Part shown: positions 22,709 through 31,386 of the stretch, one piece after another | Position numbering within the stretch: the stretch's first letter is position 1 | How the letters are laid out: each line of letters opens with the position of its first letter | NCBI RefSeq assembly: GCF_036287215.1 | Contig: NZ_CP142860.1 | Coordinates: 3,038,001 to 3,102,000 of the forward strand | Length of the DNA stretch: 64,000 nucleotides | Reading direction: 5' to 3' | Source of the DNA: Caproiciproducens sp. CPB-2 | GTDB taxonomy: Bacteria > Bacillota > Clostridia > Oscillospirales > Acutalibacteraceae | Program-made: the position numbers and the translations under genes | The notes under the pieces: model-generated | Database searches by the model: none | Told to the model about the DNA's origin: nothing | What the model saw: the letters and a program-made list of their open reading frames with translations, nothing else

Positions 22709-23992
22709 TTATCGCAAACCTGTATCCTCAAAGACGACTTTCCCCCGGCAAACCGTTTTTTTCACTTTTCCGGTCAGCTCCCTGCCCTTAAAGACGGCGT
22801 TCCTGCTTTTGCCGTGCAGCCGGTCGGGATCGACCGTCCAGCGTTCGCCGGGGTCGAACAGCACAAGGTCCGCGGGCGCTCCCGCCATGAGCGCGCCCGC
22901 CGGAATCCCCAGCAGGTCCGCGGGCGCGGCGCCCATCAGGCGGAGAAGCTCCGTCAGCGTGAGAAACCCTTGGTCCACAAGGCAGGTGATGCCCGCGGCA
23001 AGGCTCGTTTCCATCCCGACGCTTCCGTTCGGCGCGGATAGAAAATCGGATTTCTCCGCGGGGGTATGCGGCGCGTGGTCGGTCGCGATCGCGTCGATCG
23101 TGCCGTCGCGCAGCCCCTCGATCACCGCCAGCCGGTCCTCTTCCGTACGGAGCGGAGGGCTCATGCGGTAATCCGCGTCGCGGCTCAGCAGTTCGTTTTC
23201 CGTCAGGGCAAAATAGTGGGGCGCGGTCTCCGCCGTCACCCTGACGCCGCGCCGCTTCGCGTCGCGGATGAGCGCGACGGAGGTTTTCGTGCTGACGTGG
23301 CAGATATGCACCGGGACGCCGTAAGCCGCCGCAAGCGCGATTTCCCGCGCGGTGCCGCAGTCCTCCGCCGCGGCGGGAACGCCTTTTACCCCCAGCCTTT
23401 TGGAAACGGCCCCCTCGTTGAGCTTGCCTCCCTGTGACAGGAACAGATCCTCGCAGTGGGACACCACCCTCATATCCAGTTCGGCAGCAAGGCGCAGAGC
23501 CCGCGCCATCAGCAGGGTGTTGACGACGGGCCGTCCGTCGTCGCTCAACGCGACGGCCCCGGCGCTTTTGAGCGCCGCCAGATCGTTCAGCTCTTCGCTT
23601 TTCAGGCCCTTTGTAATCGCCGCCGCGACATACACCCTCGCGTCTGCACTTTGTGCTTTATCCCGGATATACCGCACCGTTTTGGGGGTATCGACCGCCG
23701 GTTCGGTGTTGGGCATGCACAACAGGCTGGTGACGCCCCCCGCGGCGGCGGCGCGGCAGCCGGTCAGAATATCTTCCTTTTCGGTAAATCCCGGGTCGCG
23801 CAGATGGACGTGCATGTCCACCAGACCGGGCGCGGCGGCCAGTCCCCGCGCGTCAATTACCTCGGCGTCCGTACAGGGGATTTCCCCGCCGACGGCGGTA
23901 AAAACGCCGTCCGTGATCAGGATATCCCCTGTTTCGTCCGTCGCGCTTTTCGGGTCAAGAAGCCTTGCGCCGCGAATGAGCAGTCTGTCCAT
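22709..23992 (-). CDS. pyrC: Dihydroorotase
   Basis: A 427-residue zinc amidohydrolase, type I. Metal ligands are in DMHVHLRDPG (H61, H63), HICHVST and ATDHAPHTP; substrate-binding Asn is in MPNTEP. It is the first gene of the operon pyrC-pyrF-pyrK-pyrD. pyrB, carAB and pyrE are not here, so they must lie elsewhere. The SD ACGGAGGGAAGAA precedes the ATG. Confidence 0.95.
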   Translation of the reverse strand: MDRLLIRGARLLDPKSATDETGDILITDGVFTAVGGEIPCTDAEVIDARGLAAAPGLVDMHVHLRDPGFTEKEDILTGCRAAAAGGVTSLLCMPNTEPAVDTPKTVRYIRDKAQSADARVYVAAAITKGLKSEELNDLAALKSAGAVALSDDGRPVVNTLLMARALRLAAELDMRVVSHCEDLFLSQGGKLNEGAVSKRLGVKGVPAAAEDCGTAREIALAAAYGVPVHICHVSTKTSVALIRDAKRRGVRVTAETAPHYFALTENELLSRDADYRMSPPLRTEEDRLAVIEGLRDGTIDAIATDHAPHTPAEKSDFLSAPNGSVGMETSLAAGITCLVDQGFLTLTELLRLMGAAPADLLGIPAGALMAGAPADLVLFDPGERWTVDPDRLHGKSRNAVFKGRELTGKVKKTVCRGKVVFEDTGLR

Positions 23993-24020
23993 TTCTTCCC
24001 TCCGTTCTTTCAATATCATT

Positions 24021-24067
24021 GGCCCCTTCTCAGAGGGGGCTGGCAGGCGAAGCCTGCTGGGGGAGTT
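24021..24067 (-). repeat. Dispersed double-hairpin repeat, copy a
   Basis: Minus-strand copy of the family whose core is CAGGCTTCGCCTG with flanking CTCCC blocks. Here the sequence reads from the pyrC side and lies 28 bases before the pyrC start codon. Confidence 0.85.
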
Positions 24068-24074
24068 CCCCGAG

Positions 24075-24130
24075 ATAACTGTCTAAGAGCGTCGCCGTAG
24101 GCGCTTGCCGACCGCATGGTCTGCCCTCAG
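24075..24130. repeat. Second repeat module shared with 40.63-40.69 kb
   Basis: About 50 bases closely match the reverse complement of 40635-40688, including AACTGTCT, CGCCGTAGGCG and TGCCGACCGCATGGTC. It adjoins the double-hairpin repeat at both sites. Confidence 0.8.
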
Positions 24131-24414
24131 GCCGGGCGGGGACCTACCTGTCGGGATGCGCCTACGGCGGACTCGACTGCAAGCAAAAAGCCATCCAATA
24201 GCTAATCTCGTCGTTCTAAGCAACGGCGGGAGGGTCCCATAAAATCCCCCCCAGGGTATCCCCAAAGTGTCTTTCTGTGGCACGATACCATTGGGGTCTT
24301 CATTGACGGAGGATGCGAAAAAACCGATTAATATAGATATAGATCATTACTTATTAATTATTTTGTCATATTTTATACAAATAGTAAAGATTTTTTCTGT
24401 ATTTCAGTCATGAA

Positions 24415-25185
24415 TCAGGGGAAAACAAAGAACTTTGTCAGCGCCAGCAGTTCCCGCGCGTAACAGGAAGAAAAAATATACCACGGCGTCGGCGCGCTGA
24501 CCGGATAGGACGTGATTTTCAGTCCGGCGGCGATTCTGCCGGCGCGGTACTGGTGGTAGTCGTCCGTAACGATCGCCATCACGGGATTCAGCCCGTTTTT
24601 CTCAATCAGCGCCTGCGAATTGCTCAGGTTTTCCTGTGTGGAAACCGACGTATCCTCCGCGAGAATCCGGGAGGCGTCGATCCCGTTTTTCACAAGGTGC
24701 TCCCGAATCACGGAAGCTTCCGTCACCAGTTCCCCTTTTCCCTGCCCGCCGCTGGCGATACATTTCGCGTTGGGGTGGTCCCTCAGATACGCGGCCGCCG
24801 TTTCGATCCTCACCCGCAAATCCGCGCTTGGCGCGGTGCCGCTTACCTTGCTGCCAAGCACGACCACCGTCGCGTCCGCGGGCGGAGATGCCTGTCCCGC
24901 TCCCGCGCCGTAAATCATCAGCCCGGTCAGCACCGCGGCCCACAGCACCCCGACACAGAACAGGACCAGCACGGCACGGCAAAAAGCGCGGAACCCTTTG
25001 GAGCTTTTGCATTTCCGGCCGATCGCGCCGGAAAACACGGCGGTCAGAAAGAGGAGGACGCATACGGCGATTCCAGACGCATTGCCGATATTCAGCACAC
25101 CCCAATGGATCGGAATCAGAAACCAGACAAGTCCCGCGATAGAAACCACCATTGTTAAGATTTTTATAATCCGTTTTTTCATCAT
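24415..25185 (-). CDS. YdcF/SanA-type (DUF218) membrane protein
   Basis: 256 residues: three hydrophobic segments (about 5-25, 35-55, 70-95), then a DUF218 domain with TVVVLGSKVSGTAPS, CIASGGQGKGE, the acidic motif EDTSVSTQENLSNS and VTDDYHQYRA. The family (E. coli YdcF, SanA, ElyC) is linked to envelope integrity and vancomycin tolerance; the biochemical activity is uncertain. The start is ATG 25185 (or the next codon, 25182) behind AAAGGAGGCGGAA. It is a single gene with a dispersed repeat upstream. Confidence 0.88.
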   Translation of the reverse strand: MMKKRIIKILTMVVSIAGLVWFLIPIHWGVLNIGNASGIAVCVLLFLTAVFSGAIGRKCKSSKGFRAFCRAVLVLFCVGVLWAAVLTGLMIYGAGAGQASPPADATVVVLGSKVSGTAPSADLRVRIETAAAYLRDHPNAKCIASGGQGKGELVTEASVIREHLVKNGIDASRILAEDTSVSTQENLSNSQALIEKNGLNPVMAIVTDDYHQYRAGRIAAGLKITSYPVSAPTPWYIFSSCYARELLALTKFFVFP

Positions 25186-25289
25186 TTCCGCCTCCTTTCG
25201 TCCGTTTAATGCCATCGCAGAAACGAATTTCGCACCTTCCTCAGGAAGGTGACACGCCCCATGGAGTATCCCCCCGTCAGATTTCCAGG

Positions 25290-25372
25290 GAACTCCCTCA
25301 GTCAGGCTTCGCCTGCCAGCTCCCTCAAGGAGGGAGCCAAAAATAAGTTGCGCAATTTTATCGACAGTCTAA
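25290..25372 (+). repeat. Dispersed double-hairpin repeat, copy b
   Basis: Hairpin one is CAGGC-TTC-GCCTG, hairpin two is GCTCCCT/AGGGAGC. It continues into a tail ending TTTATCGACAGTCTAAG that resembles the tail of copy c. It lies between the ydcF-like gene and the hydA terminator. Confidence 0.85.
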
Positions 25373-25403
25373 GCCACTTTGTGGCTATTATACCATAATT
25401 CCC

Positions 25404-25439
25404 ATAAAAATGCCTCCGAACTTTTCGTCCGGAGGCATT
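25404..25439 (-). terminator. Terminator of the hydrogenase operon
   Basis: On the minus strand a GCCTCCG/CGGAGGC stem within a 10-bp arm (25439-25430 with 25418-25409) is followed by a T-run, just after the hydA stop. Confidence 0.85.
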
Positions 25440-25445
25440 GGTGAT

Positions 25446-27194
25446 TTAGTACTTTTTACGGGGAACATAGCTTGTGTGCAGAATTTCATGGGCCTTATGG
25501 CTGCCCGGCTTCTCAAAGAATTCCTCATAGACCATTTTGATGAGCGGGCTGTCATGGCTTTTGCGCAGGGGCAGGTTTCTGTCTTCCTCGTAAAGCGCCT
25601 TTGCCCTTTCCGCCTTCAGGTCGGTAAAGCTGCGGACGGCCGCGGGCTGAATCGGCTGGCCGCCGCCGTTGATGCAGCCGCCGGGGCAGCACATGATCTC
25701 GATGAAGTGATAGCCGCCTTCGCCGTTTTTGACCTTTTCCAGGACTTTGTTGGCATTGTTCAGTCCGCTGACCGCGGCGACCTTTACGTCCATGCCGCCG
25801 ACATGATAAACAGCCTCTTTAATGCCATCCATTCCGCGCACCTCGGTATAGTCCACGGAATCCAGGCTTCTGCCCTCCAGCGTGTCGGCCGCCGTTCTGA
25901 GGGCGGCTTCCATCACGCCGCCGGTCGCGCCGAAAATCGCCGCGGCGCCGGTGGAAACGCCCAGCGCAGGGTCGAAATCCTCGTCCGGCAGACGGTTGAA
26001 GTTGATATGGGCCATATTGATCAGGTGCGCAAGCTCGCGGGTCGAAATCGCGATGTCGGTGTCGGGGATGCCCTCGCCGGCTCCGTCCTGATCTTCGCGC
26101 CGGACTTCAAATTTCTTCGCGACGCAGGGCATTACGCTGACGACCACGATCTTTTCCGGATCGATGTTGTTCTTCTGCGCGTAATACGTCTTGATGACCG
26201 CGCCGGTCATCTGCTGCGGGGATTTGCAGGAAGAAACGTTGGGCAGCAGCTCCGGGTAATAGTATTCGCAGAATTTGATCCAGCCCGGCGAGCAGGAGGT
26301 GATCAGCGGCAGCGGACCGCCGTTCTGTACGCGCTCAAGCAGCTCGTTGGCCTCTTCCATGATGGTGAGGTCGGCGCCGAAATCCGTATCAAACACCTTG
26401 TCAAAGCCCAGGCGGCGCAGAGCGGCAACCATTTTGCCCTTGACGTTGGTGCCGACCGGAAGTCCGAAGCACTCGCCGAGCGTCGCGCGGATGGCGGGCG
26501 CGGTCTGTACGACCACATACTTTTCCGGATCGTTCAGCGCGGCCATTACCTCGTCGCACTGGTCGCGCTCGGTCAAAGCGCCGGTCGGGCAGCTCACGAT
26601 GCACTGGCCGCAGGAAACGCAGGGAACGTCGCTGAGCGGTTTTTCAAAAGAACAGGCGATATGCGTATCAAAGCCGCGGCAGTTCGGGCCGATGACGGCG
26701 ACGTGCTGGTCCGCGCAGGCCGCCACGCAGCGGCGGCAGAGGATGCATTTCGAGTTGTCGCGGATCAGGTGCAGGGTCGACTCGTCCCTGGTCGCGTCGG
26801 GTCTGGCCCCGTCGAAACGGTCGGTCTGTTCCACGCCCAGCTCATTGCACAGGGTCTGGAATTCGCAGGTGCCGCTGCGCCTGCAGGCGAGGCAGTCCCT
26901 GTTGTGGACCGAAAGCAGCATTTCCAGCGTCATTTTTCTGGACCGCTGGACCTTGGCCGTATTGGTCTGAACCTCCATCCCCTCATTCACCGGATAAACG
27001 CAGGAAGCAACCAAAGAGCGCGCGCCCTTTACCTCTACCACGCACATACGGCAGGCACCGATCTCATTGATCCCTTTCAGGTAGCATAAGGTCGGAATAT
27101 CAATCCCGGCGAGCCTTGCCGCCTCCAAAACCGTGGAATCAGCCGGCACTGAGAGGGGCATGCCGTTTATTTTTATATTGACCATGTTTTCCAT
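25446..27194 (-). CDS. hydA: [FeFe] hydrogenase catalytic subunit HydA
   Basis: 582 residues. N-terminal [2Fe-2S] domain (C37, C48, C51, C65), His-Cys [4Fe-4S] site (H97, C101, C104, C110), two [4Fe-4S] clusters (C150/153/156/160 and C192/195/198/202), then the H-cluster domain with L1 TSCSPGW (299-305), L2 MPC (355-357) and L3 CCPGGC (502-507). With HydB and HydC in the same operon it forms an NADH-linked, probably electron-bifurcating complex making H2 from NADH and reduced ferredoxin. The start ATG 27194 has AAAGGAG upstream; the gap to hydB is 14 bases. Confidence 0.95.
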   Translation of the reverse strand: MENMVNIKINGMPLSVPADSTVLEAARLAGIDIPTLCYLKGINEIGACRMCVVEVKGARSLVASCVYPVNEGMEVQTNTAKVQRSRKMTLEMLLSVHNRDCLACRRSGTCEFQTLCNELGVEQTDRFDGARPDATRDESTLHLIRDNSKCILCRRCVAACADQHVAVIGPNCRGFDTHIACSFEKPLSDVPCVSCGQCIVSCPTGALTERDQCDEVMAALNDPEKYVVVQTAPAIRATLGECFGLPVGTNVKGKMVAALRRLGFDKVFDTDFGADLTIMEEANELLERVQNGGPLPLITSCSPGWIKFCEYYYPELLPNVSSCKSPQQMTGAVIKTYYAQKNNIDPEKIVVVSVMPCVAKKFEVRREDQDGAGEGIPDTDIAISTRELAHLINMAHINFNRLPDEDFDPALGVSTGAAAIFGATGGVMEAALRTAADTLEGRSLDSVDYTEVRGMDGIKEAVYHVGGMDVKVAAVSGLNNANKVLEKVKNGEGGYHFIEIMCCPGGCINGGGQPIQPAAVRSFTDLKAERAKALYEEDRNLPLRKSHDSPLIKMVYEEFFEKPGSHKAHEILHTSYVPRKKY

Positions 27195-27208
27195 TATGGC
27201 ACACTCCT

Positions 27209-28999
27209 TTATTTCTTGATGATGGCGCTGAACTTGCATTTTTCCATGCAGGCGCCGCACTTGATGCATTTCTTGGTATCGATGACATGAGGAACCTTTA
27301 CGCTGCCGGTGATCGCACCGACGGGGCAGTTGCGCGCGCACAGCGTGCAGCCGCGGCATTTGTCCTCAAGGATGAAATAGTTGGTCAGCGCCTTGCAGAC
27401 GCCGGCCGGGCAGCGGTGCTCCGTTACATGGGCGACGTACTCGTCGCGGAAGTAGCGCAGGGTGGAAAGCACCGGGTTCGGCGCGGTCTGGCCCAGCGCG
27501 CACAGGGAGTTTTCCTTCAGGTAGTAGCACAGCTCTTCCAGCCGGTCAAGGTCCTCCATGGCACCGTTGCCGCTGGTGATCTTCTCCAGCACCTCCAGCA
27601 GGCGCCTGGTGCCGATCCGGCACGGCGTGCACTTTCCGCAGGATTCGTCCACGGTGAATTCCAGAAAGAATTTCGCGATATCGACCATGCAGGTCGTGTC
27701 GTCCATCACGATCAGTCCGCCGGAACCCATCATGGCGCCGATGGACAGCAGGTTGTCGTAATCGATCGGGATGTCCAGATAAGAGGCCGGGATACAGCCG
27801 CCGGAGGGGCCGCCGGTCTGAGCGGCCTTAAAGGTATGTCCGTCCGGAACACCGCCGCCGATCTCCTCTACGATCTCGCGCAGGGTGGTGCCCATCGGCA
27901 CTTCCACAAGGCCGGTGTGCTTGATTTTTCCGCCCAGAGCGAACACCTTGGTGCCCTTTGATTTTTCGGTACCCATGGAGGCAAACCAGTCCGCGCCCTT
28001 CAGGATGATCTGGGTGATGTTGGCGTAAGTCTCCACGTTATTGAGAATGGTCGGCTTCTGGAACAGGCCCTTGACCGCCGGGAACGGAGGACGCGGGCGC
28101 GGCTCGCCGCGCTTGCCCTCGATGGAGGTCATCAGAGCGGTTTCCTCGCCGCACACAAACGCGCCGGCGCCGAGGCGGAGCCCGATGTCGAAGTCGAATC
28201 CCGTATTGAAAATGTTCTTGCCCAAAAGGCCGTATTCCCTCGCCTGATCGATGGCGATCTGCAGGCGCTTGACCGCGATGGGGTACTCGGCGCGGACATA
28301 AATATAGCCCTGGGACGAGCCGATTGCGTAACCGGCGATCGCCATGGCTTCCAGTACGCTGTGCGGGTCGCCTTCCAGCACGGAGCGGTCCATAAACGCG
28401 CCCGGGTCACCCTCGTCGGCGTTGCAGCAGACATATTTCTGATCCGCCTGATTTTTCGCGGCAAAGCTCCATTTCAGTCCGGTCGGGAAGCCCGCGCCGC
28501 CGCGGCCGCGCAGGCCGGAAGCCTTCACCACGTCGACGACCTCTTCCGGGGTCATTTCCGTAAGGACCTTGCCCAGTGCGGTGTAACCGTCCACCGCTAT
28601 GTACTCGTCGATGCACTCGGGATTGATGACGCCGCAGTTCCGGAGCGCGACGCGGTTCTGTTTTTCATAGAACGGCGTATGGTTCAGGGACTTGATGGTA
28701 TTGTCGTCTACGATGGTCTCCTGATAAAGCAGACGTTTGACAATTCTGCCCTTTAAAAGATGTTCCTCCACAATTTCGGGGACATCCTCCGGAGTCACCC
28801 TGCTGTAAAAAGAACCTTCGGGATATACAATCATAATCGGGCCGAGGGCGCAGAGGCCGAAACAGCCGGTGCGGATCACATTGACCTCTTTGTCCAGTCC
28901 CCGGACCGCGATTTCTTCTTTGAGCTTTGAGATGATCAGCTCGCTGTTTGAGGAGGTACAACCGGTACCGCCGCAAACCAGTACATTGGAACGATACAT
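27209..28999 (-). CDS. hydB: Hydrogenase NADH-binding subunit HydB (NuoF-like)
   Basis: 596 residues: a thioredoxin-like [2Fe-2S] domain at the N-terminus (VCGGTGCTSS, RTGCFGLC), the NuoF core with FMN/NADH site (GLRGRGGAGFPTGLKW, CNADEGDPGAF), an SLBB domain, the NuoF cluster motif ESCGKCTPCRIG and a C-terminal 2x[4Fe-4S] ferredoxin (CRGCTLCARNCP, CIKCGACMEKC). It is the NAD(H)-reactive flavin subunit of the hydrogenase. The ATG follows an AAGGAGGCAGC site. Confidence 0.95.
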   Translation of the reverse strand: MYRSNVLVCGGTGCTSSNSELIISKLKEEIAVRGLDKEVNVIRTGCFGLCALGPIMIVYPEGSFYSRVTPEDVPEIVEEHLLKGRIVKRLLYQETIVDDNTIKSLNHTPFYEKQNRVALRNCGVINPECIDEYIAVDGYTALGKVLTEMTPEEVVDVVKASGLRGRGGAGFPTGLKWSFAAKNQADQKYVCCNADEGDPGAFMDRSVLEGDPHSVLEAMAIAGYAIGSSQGYIYVRAEYPIAVKRLQIAIDQAREYGLLGKNIFNTGFDFDIGLRLGAGAFVCGEETALMTSIEGKRGEPRPRPPFPAVKGLFQKPTILNNVETYANITQIILKGADWFASMGTEKSKGTKVFALGGKIKHTGLVEVPMGTTLREIVEEIGGGVPDGHTFKAAQTGGPSGGCIPASYLDIPIDYDNLLSIGAMMGSGGLIVMDDTTCMVDIAKFFLEFTVDESCGKCTPCRIGTRRLLEVLEKITSGNGAMEDLDRLEELCYYLKENSLCALGQTAPNPVLSTLRYFRDEYVAHVTEHRCPAGVCKALTNYFILEDKCRGCTLCARNCPVGAITGSVKVPHVIDTKKCIKCGACMEKCKFSAIIKK

Positions 29000-29015
29000 G
29001 AATGCTGCCTCCTTT

Positions 29016-29384
29016 TTACGAATTGGCGCCTATGGTATACTCCGTTACCACATTGCCGTTTACCAGGTGGTCGTTCACCACGCGTACCGCCTTTTCAGGC
29101 GTCATTTTTACATAAGTCACTTTTTCCTGCCCGGGCGTCACGATTTCCACTACCGGCTCAAACTGGCAGATTCCGATACAGCCTGTCTGGGTGACCGTGA
29201 CGTTGGCAAGACCGCGCTTAGCAACTTCTTCCACCATAGCGTTCAAAACCGGGCGCGCCCCGGCGGCGATCCCGCAGGTGGCCATTCCCACCAGAACGCG
29301 GATCGCGTTGTCGTTGTTTTCGCGGAGAATAACCTGACTGCGGGCTCTATCCCTGATCGCCTGAAGTTCCGCTAAAGACTTCAT
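29016..29384 (-). CDS. Thioredoxin-like [2Fe-2S] ferredoxin domain protein
   Basis: 122 residues with a single [2Fe-2S] thioredoxin-fold domain: ATCGIAAGARPV, then TQTGCIGICQFEP, giving four Cys. It matches the N-terminal domain of HydB and probably passes electrons within the complex. The start ATG 29384 has AAGGAGGAAUC, which lies inside the preceding ATPase gene; the two genes overlap by 38 bases. Confidence 0.88.
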   Translation of the reverse strand: MKSLAELQAIRDRARSQVILRENNDNAIRVLVGMATCGIAAGARPVLNAMVEEVAKRGLANVTVTQTGCIGICQFEPVVEIVTPGQEKVTYVKMTPEKAVRVVNDHLVNGNVVTEYTIGANS

Positions 29385-29937
29385 CTGTTGATTCCTCCTT
29401 AATGAATTGGGTTTCTTCACTGAGGCAGTTTTTGATCCACTGTATCACTTCCGGTGAATTCAGCCTGACCTCATTTCCTAACACCGCGCGCAGTTCGCGC
29501 GTATCAAGGGTAAATTCTCGGGAATCCATTTTGTGATGAAAGACAAAATCCCTGTCTTCGTTGCAGGTGATCAGCAGCAGCACCGTGGAATTGATATCCC
29601 CGAGCGGAATCATATCCACATGGGACGGCACAAAGACTGCGGTGATTGTGGTTCCCACGCCCTTTTGGGAAGCGACGCCGAGGCTTCCGCCCGTCATTTC
29701 GGCTTCCATTTTAAAGAGCGGCACTCCCATCCCGATTTTGCGGGTAGTGCGGGTGGTGAAAAACGGGTCCGTCACACGAGCCGCCTGTTCGGCGGTCATA
29801 CCGGCACCGTCATCCGAAATCCGGATGGTCAGTCTGTCGGTCCTCGGTTCTTCACACACGTCGATCTCAATCAGCTTCGCACCTGCGGAAATTGAATTCT
29901 GTGCAATATCCATCACGTTTAAAGACAGTTCGCGCAT
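29347..29937 (-). CDS. HATPase_c ATP-binding protein of the hydrogenase operon
   Basis: A 196-residue GHKL-type ATP-binding domain: N-box LNVMDIAQNSISAG, G1 DDGAGM, a short lid with PFFTTRTTRKIGMGVPLF and the GVGTTITA G2-like box. There is no dimerisation/His-phosphotransfer region. The C-terminal 70 residues are unassigned. Similar orphan ATPases sit in clostridial hydrogenase operons; a regulatory or serine-kinase (anti-sigma-like) role is inferred. Confidence 0.82.
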   Translation of the reverse strand: MRELSLNVMDIAQNSISAGAKLIEIDVCEEPRTDRLTIRISDDGAGMTAEQAARVTDPFFTTRTTRKIGMGVPLFKMEAEMTGGSLGVASQKGVGTTITAVFVPSHVDMIPLGDINSTVLLLITCNEDRDFVFHHKMDSREFTLDTRELRAVLGNEVRLNSPEVIQWIKNCLSEETQFIKEESTDEVFSGTSGDQG

Positions 29938-29939
29938 CT

Positions 29940-30434
29940 TTATTCGTATTTTGCCAGTACCTGTTCCACTTCCTCCGGGGTCATGCGTCCGTAAACATCC
30001 CCGTTCACCGTCAGTACCGGAGCCAGACCGCAGGCACCCACGCAGCGGCAGGCAGTCAGCGAAAATTTACCGTCCGGAGTGCACTCCTCCGGCTGGATAC
30101 CCAAAACGGAAGTCAATTTGTCCAGCACCGCCGCCGCCCCCTTGACGTAGCAGGCCGTCCCCAGGCAGATTGACACGTTGTATTTTCCTTTAGGGGTAAG
30201 CGAAAACTGGGAATAAAAGGTGGAAACACCATATACTTCTTCCAGCGGTACGCCCAGTCCCTCGGCAACGATGCTCTGCACCTCTGCCGGAAGGTAGCCG
30301 TAAACCTCCTGTGCTTCCTGCAAAACAGGCAGTATGGCGCCTCTTTGCTGTTTGTGCCTTTCGATGATCTCGTCGAGCTTTTCCCGCTGCCCGGCGGTTC
30401 CCTGGAAAGGCAAGCTGCTGATACGTTTTTGCAT
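29940..30434 (-). CDS. hydC: Hydrogenase subunit HydC (NuoE-like)
   Basis: A 164-residue NuoE-family protein with one [2Fe-2S] cluster (CLGTACYVKGA and CRCVGACGLAP give the four Cys). The helical N-terminus (ILPVLQEAQEVYGYLP) is standard. It is the first structural gene of the HydCB-A set. The start ATG 30434 follows GGAGGAACAAGA; a longer frame extends into the promoter region and was rejected. Confidence 0.94.
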   Translation of the reverse strand: MQKRISSLPFQGTAGQREKLDEIIERHKQQRGAILPVLQEAQEVYGYLPAEVQSIVAEGLGVPLEEVYGVSTFYSQFSLTPKGKYNVSICLGTACYVKGAAAVLDKLTSVLGIQPEECTPDGKFSLTACRCVGACGLAPVLTVNGDVYGRMTPEEVEQVLAKYE

Positions 30435-30514
30435 TCTTGTTCCTCCTTGCGGTTTATCAACGCAGGAAAAATGTCGTGGCGGCAACAAAAGTTTCCTGCA
30501 ATCCATTGTTTTTT

Positions 30515-30567
30515 AGTATAGCATACGCCCATGATAAAATCTATGATTTTTGTTAAATAAGTCACAA
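30515..30567 (-). promoter_or_regulatory. Extended -10 promoter of hydC with upstream Rex-like site
   Basis: On the minus strand TGCTATACT gives an extended -10 (TATACT at 30520-30515). TTGTGACTTATTTAACAA (30567-30550) matches the Rex consensus TTGTTAAnnnnTTAACAA in 16 of 18 positions counting the spacer as free, with one half-site perfect. It lies 29 bases upstream of the -10. Confidence 0.5.
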
Positions 30568-30611
30568 AAATTTATGAACGGATATCATCACTTTAAGTCA
30601 AAATTAAATTG

Positions 30612-30649
30612 AAAACAGCCGGGCACTTTTCGGTGCTTCCGGCTGTTAT
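30612..30649 (-). terminator. Terminator after the PHP-domain gene
   Basis: On the minus strand AACAGCCGG (30647-30639) pairs with CCGGCTGTT (30622-30614) around an inner GCAC/GTGC stem, followed by TTTC. It separates the upstream signalling genes from hydC, though partial read-through is possible. Confidence 0.7.
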
Positions 30650-31386
30650 CCTCTGTTCCATTCCGTTCGTATTTCTTTGTTCAGCGCCGCGATGAGACAT
30701 TCCGGCGACTTTTCGGGGAGCAGCACCGACGCGGACGGGTCGGGCATATTTTCCAGATAATGGGCATCCGAATTTTTCAAAAGAATCAAATCTCTCAGCT
30801 CGGGGTTCCTTTGAAGAAGGACCTGCACGTCGCCTTTGGCGCTGATTTCCGCGGCGGTAAAATCCGCTTCCGGCGGAAGGGAGCCGAGGCTGGAAAGGAC
30901 GCTGTACGCGCTTTTGTCAACATGGGCGGGAAAGGCCGTCCCCCCGAAGCCGCGCGCCAGCCTGTGCACATGGTTCACGCTGACGGAAACCGCGTTGAGC
31001 AGAAGGGTCTCTTCCTCCCCGACGACCGTATCCCGTTCGTCCATCACGGTCTGGCGGCCGAAAATTTCCGGCCTGTTCCGGATTTTGGGGATCCTCTGCG
31101 CCACATACCGGTCAAACCCAAGCGCCGCCTCCACCGTCGGGAACAGGCAGATCACGTGCGCCTCCTCCTGTGTGCAAAGCTCCATTCCCGGCACGACGGG
31201 CAGCCCGCGCGCCGCCCCGGCCCTGACCGCCGCGGGCACGTTGCGGCAGGAATTGTGGTCCGTCAGCGCGATGATACCGTAGCCGAGCAGCAGCGCCATG
31301 TTGACAAGGTTGTTCGGCGTCATGTCTTCGCTGCCGCAGGGCGACAGGCACGAATGGAGATGCAGATCATAAAATACCCGTATCAT
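30646..31386 (-). CDS. PHP-domain phosphoesterase
   Basis: A 246-residue PHP (polymerase and histidinol phosphatase) domain: DLHLHSCLSP, ALTDHNSCRN, GMELCTQEEAHVI, plus a C-terminal NSDAHYLENM supply the metal-binding His/Asp. The closest role type is an RNase AM/nucleotide phosphoesterase. Its ATG overlaps the stop of the DRTGG gene (ATGA). In clostridial genomes this gene recurs in hydrogenase clusters, but its contribution is not known. Confidence 0.85.
   Translation of the reverse strand: MIRVFYDLHLHSCLSPCGSEDMTPNNLVNMALLLGYGIIALTDHNSCRNVPAAVRAGAARGLPVVPGMELCTQEEAHVICLFPTVEAALGFDRYVAQRIPKIRNRPEIFGRQTVMDERDTVVGEEETLLLNAVSVSVNHVHRLARGFGGTAFPAHVDKSAYSVLSSLGSLPPEADFTAAEISAKGDVQVLLQRNPELRDLILLKNSDAHYLENMPDPSASVLLPEKSPECLIAALNKEIRTEWNRG

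Larger units (their letters stand above)
23993..24414. other. Intergenic region upstream of pyrC, built largely of repeats
   Basis: About 420 bases. The pyrC-proximal half is a dispersed repeat (24021-24067) plus a second module (24075-24130) shared with 40.6 kb. The rest, up to about 24290, is GC-rich with short inverted repeats, and the last 100 bases are AT-rich and probably contain the pyrC promoter. No PyrR binding loop or attenuator was recognised. Minus-strand reading frames through the repeats are not credible genes. Confidence 0.6.

Noticed and set aside
24083..24283. Minus-strand 66-residue reading frame upstream of pyrC
   Set aside because: It is Arg/Pro-rich, lacks an SD and runs through the dispersed repeat modules, so it is a by-product of repeat composition.
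23993..24414. PyrR attenuator or uridine-responsive leader before pyrC
   Set aside because: No anti-terminator/terminator pair or PyrR-binding loop was found; the hairpins belong to the dispersed repeat.
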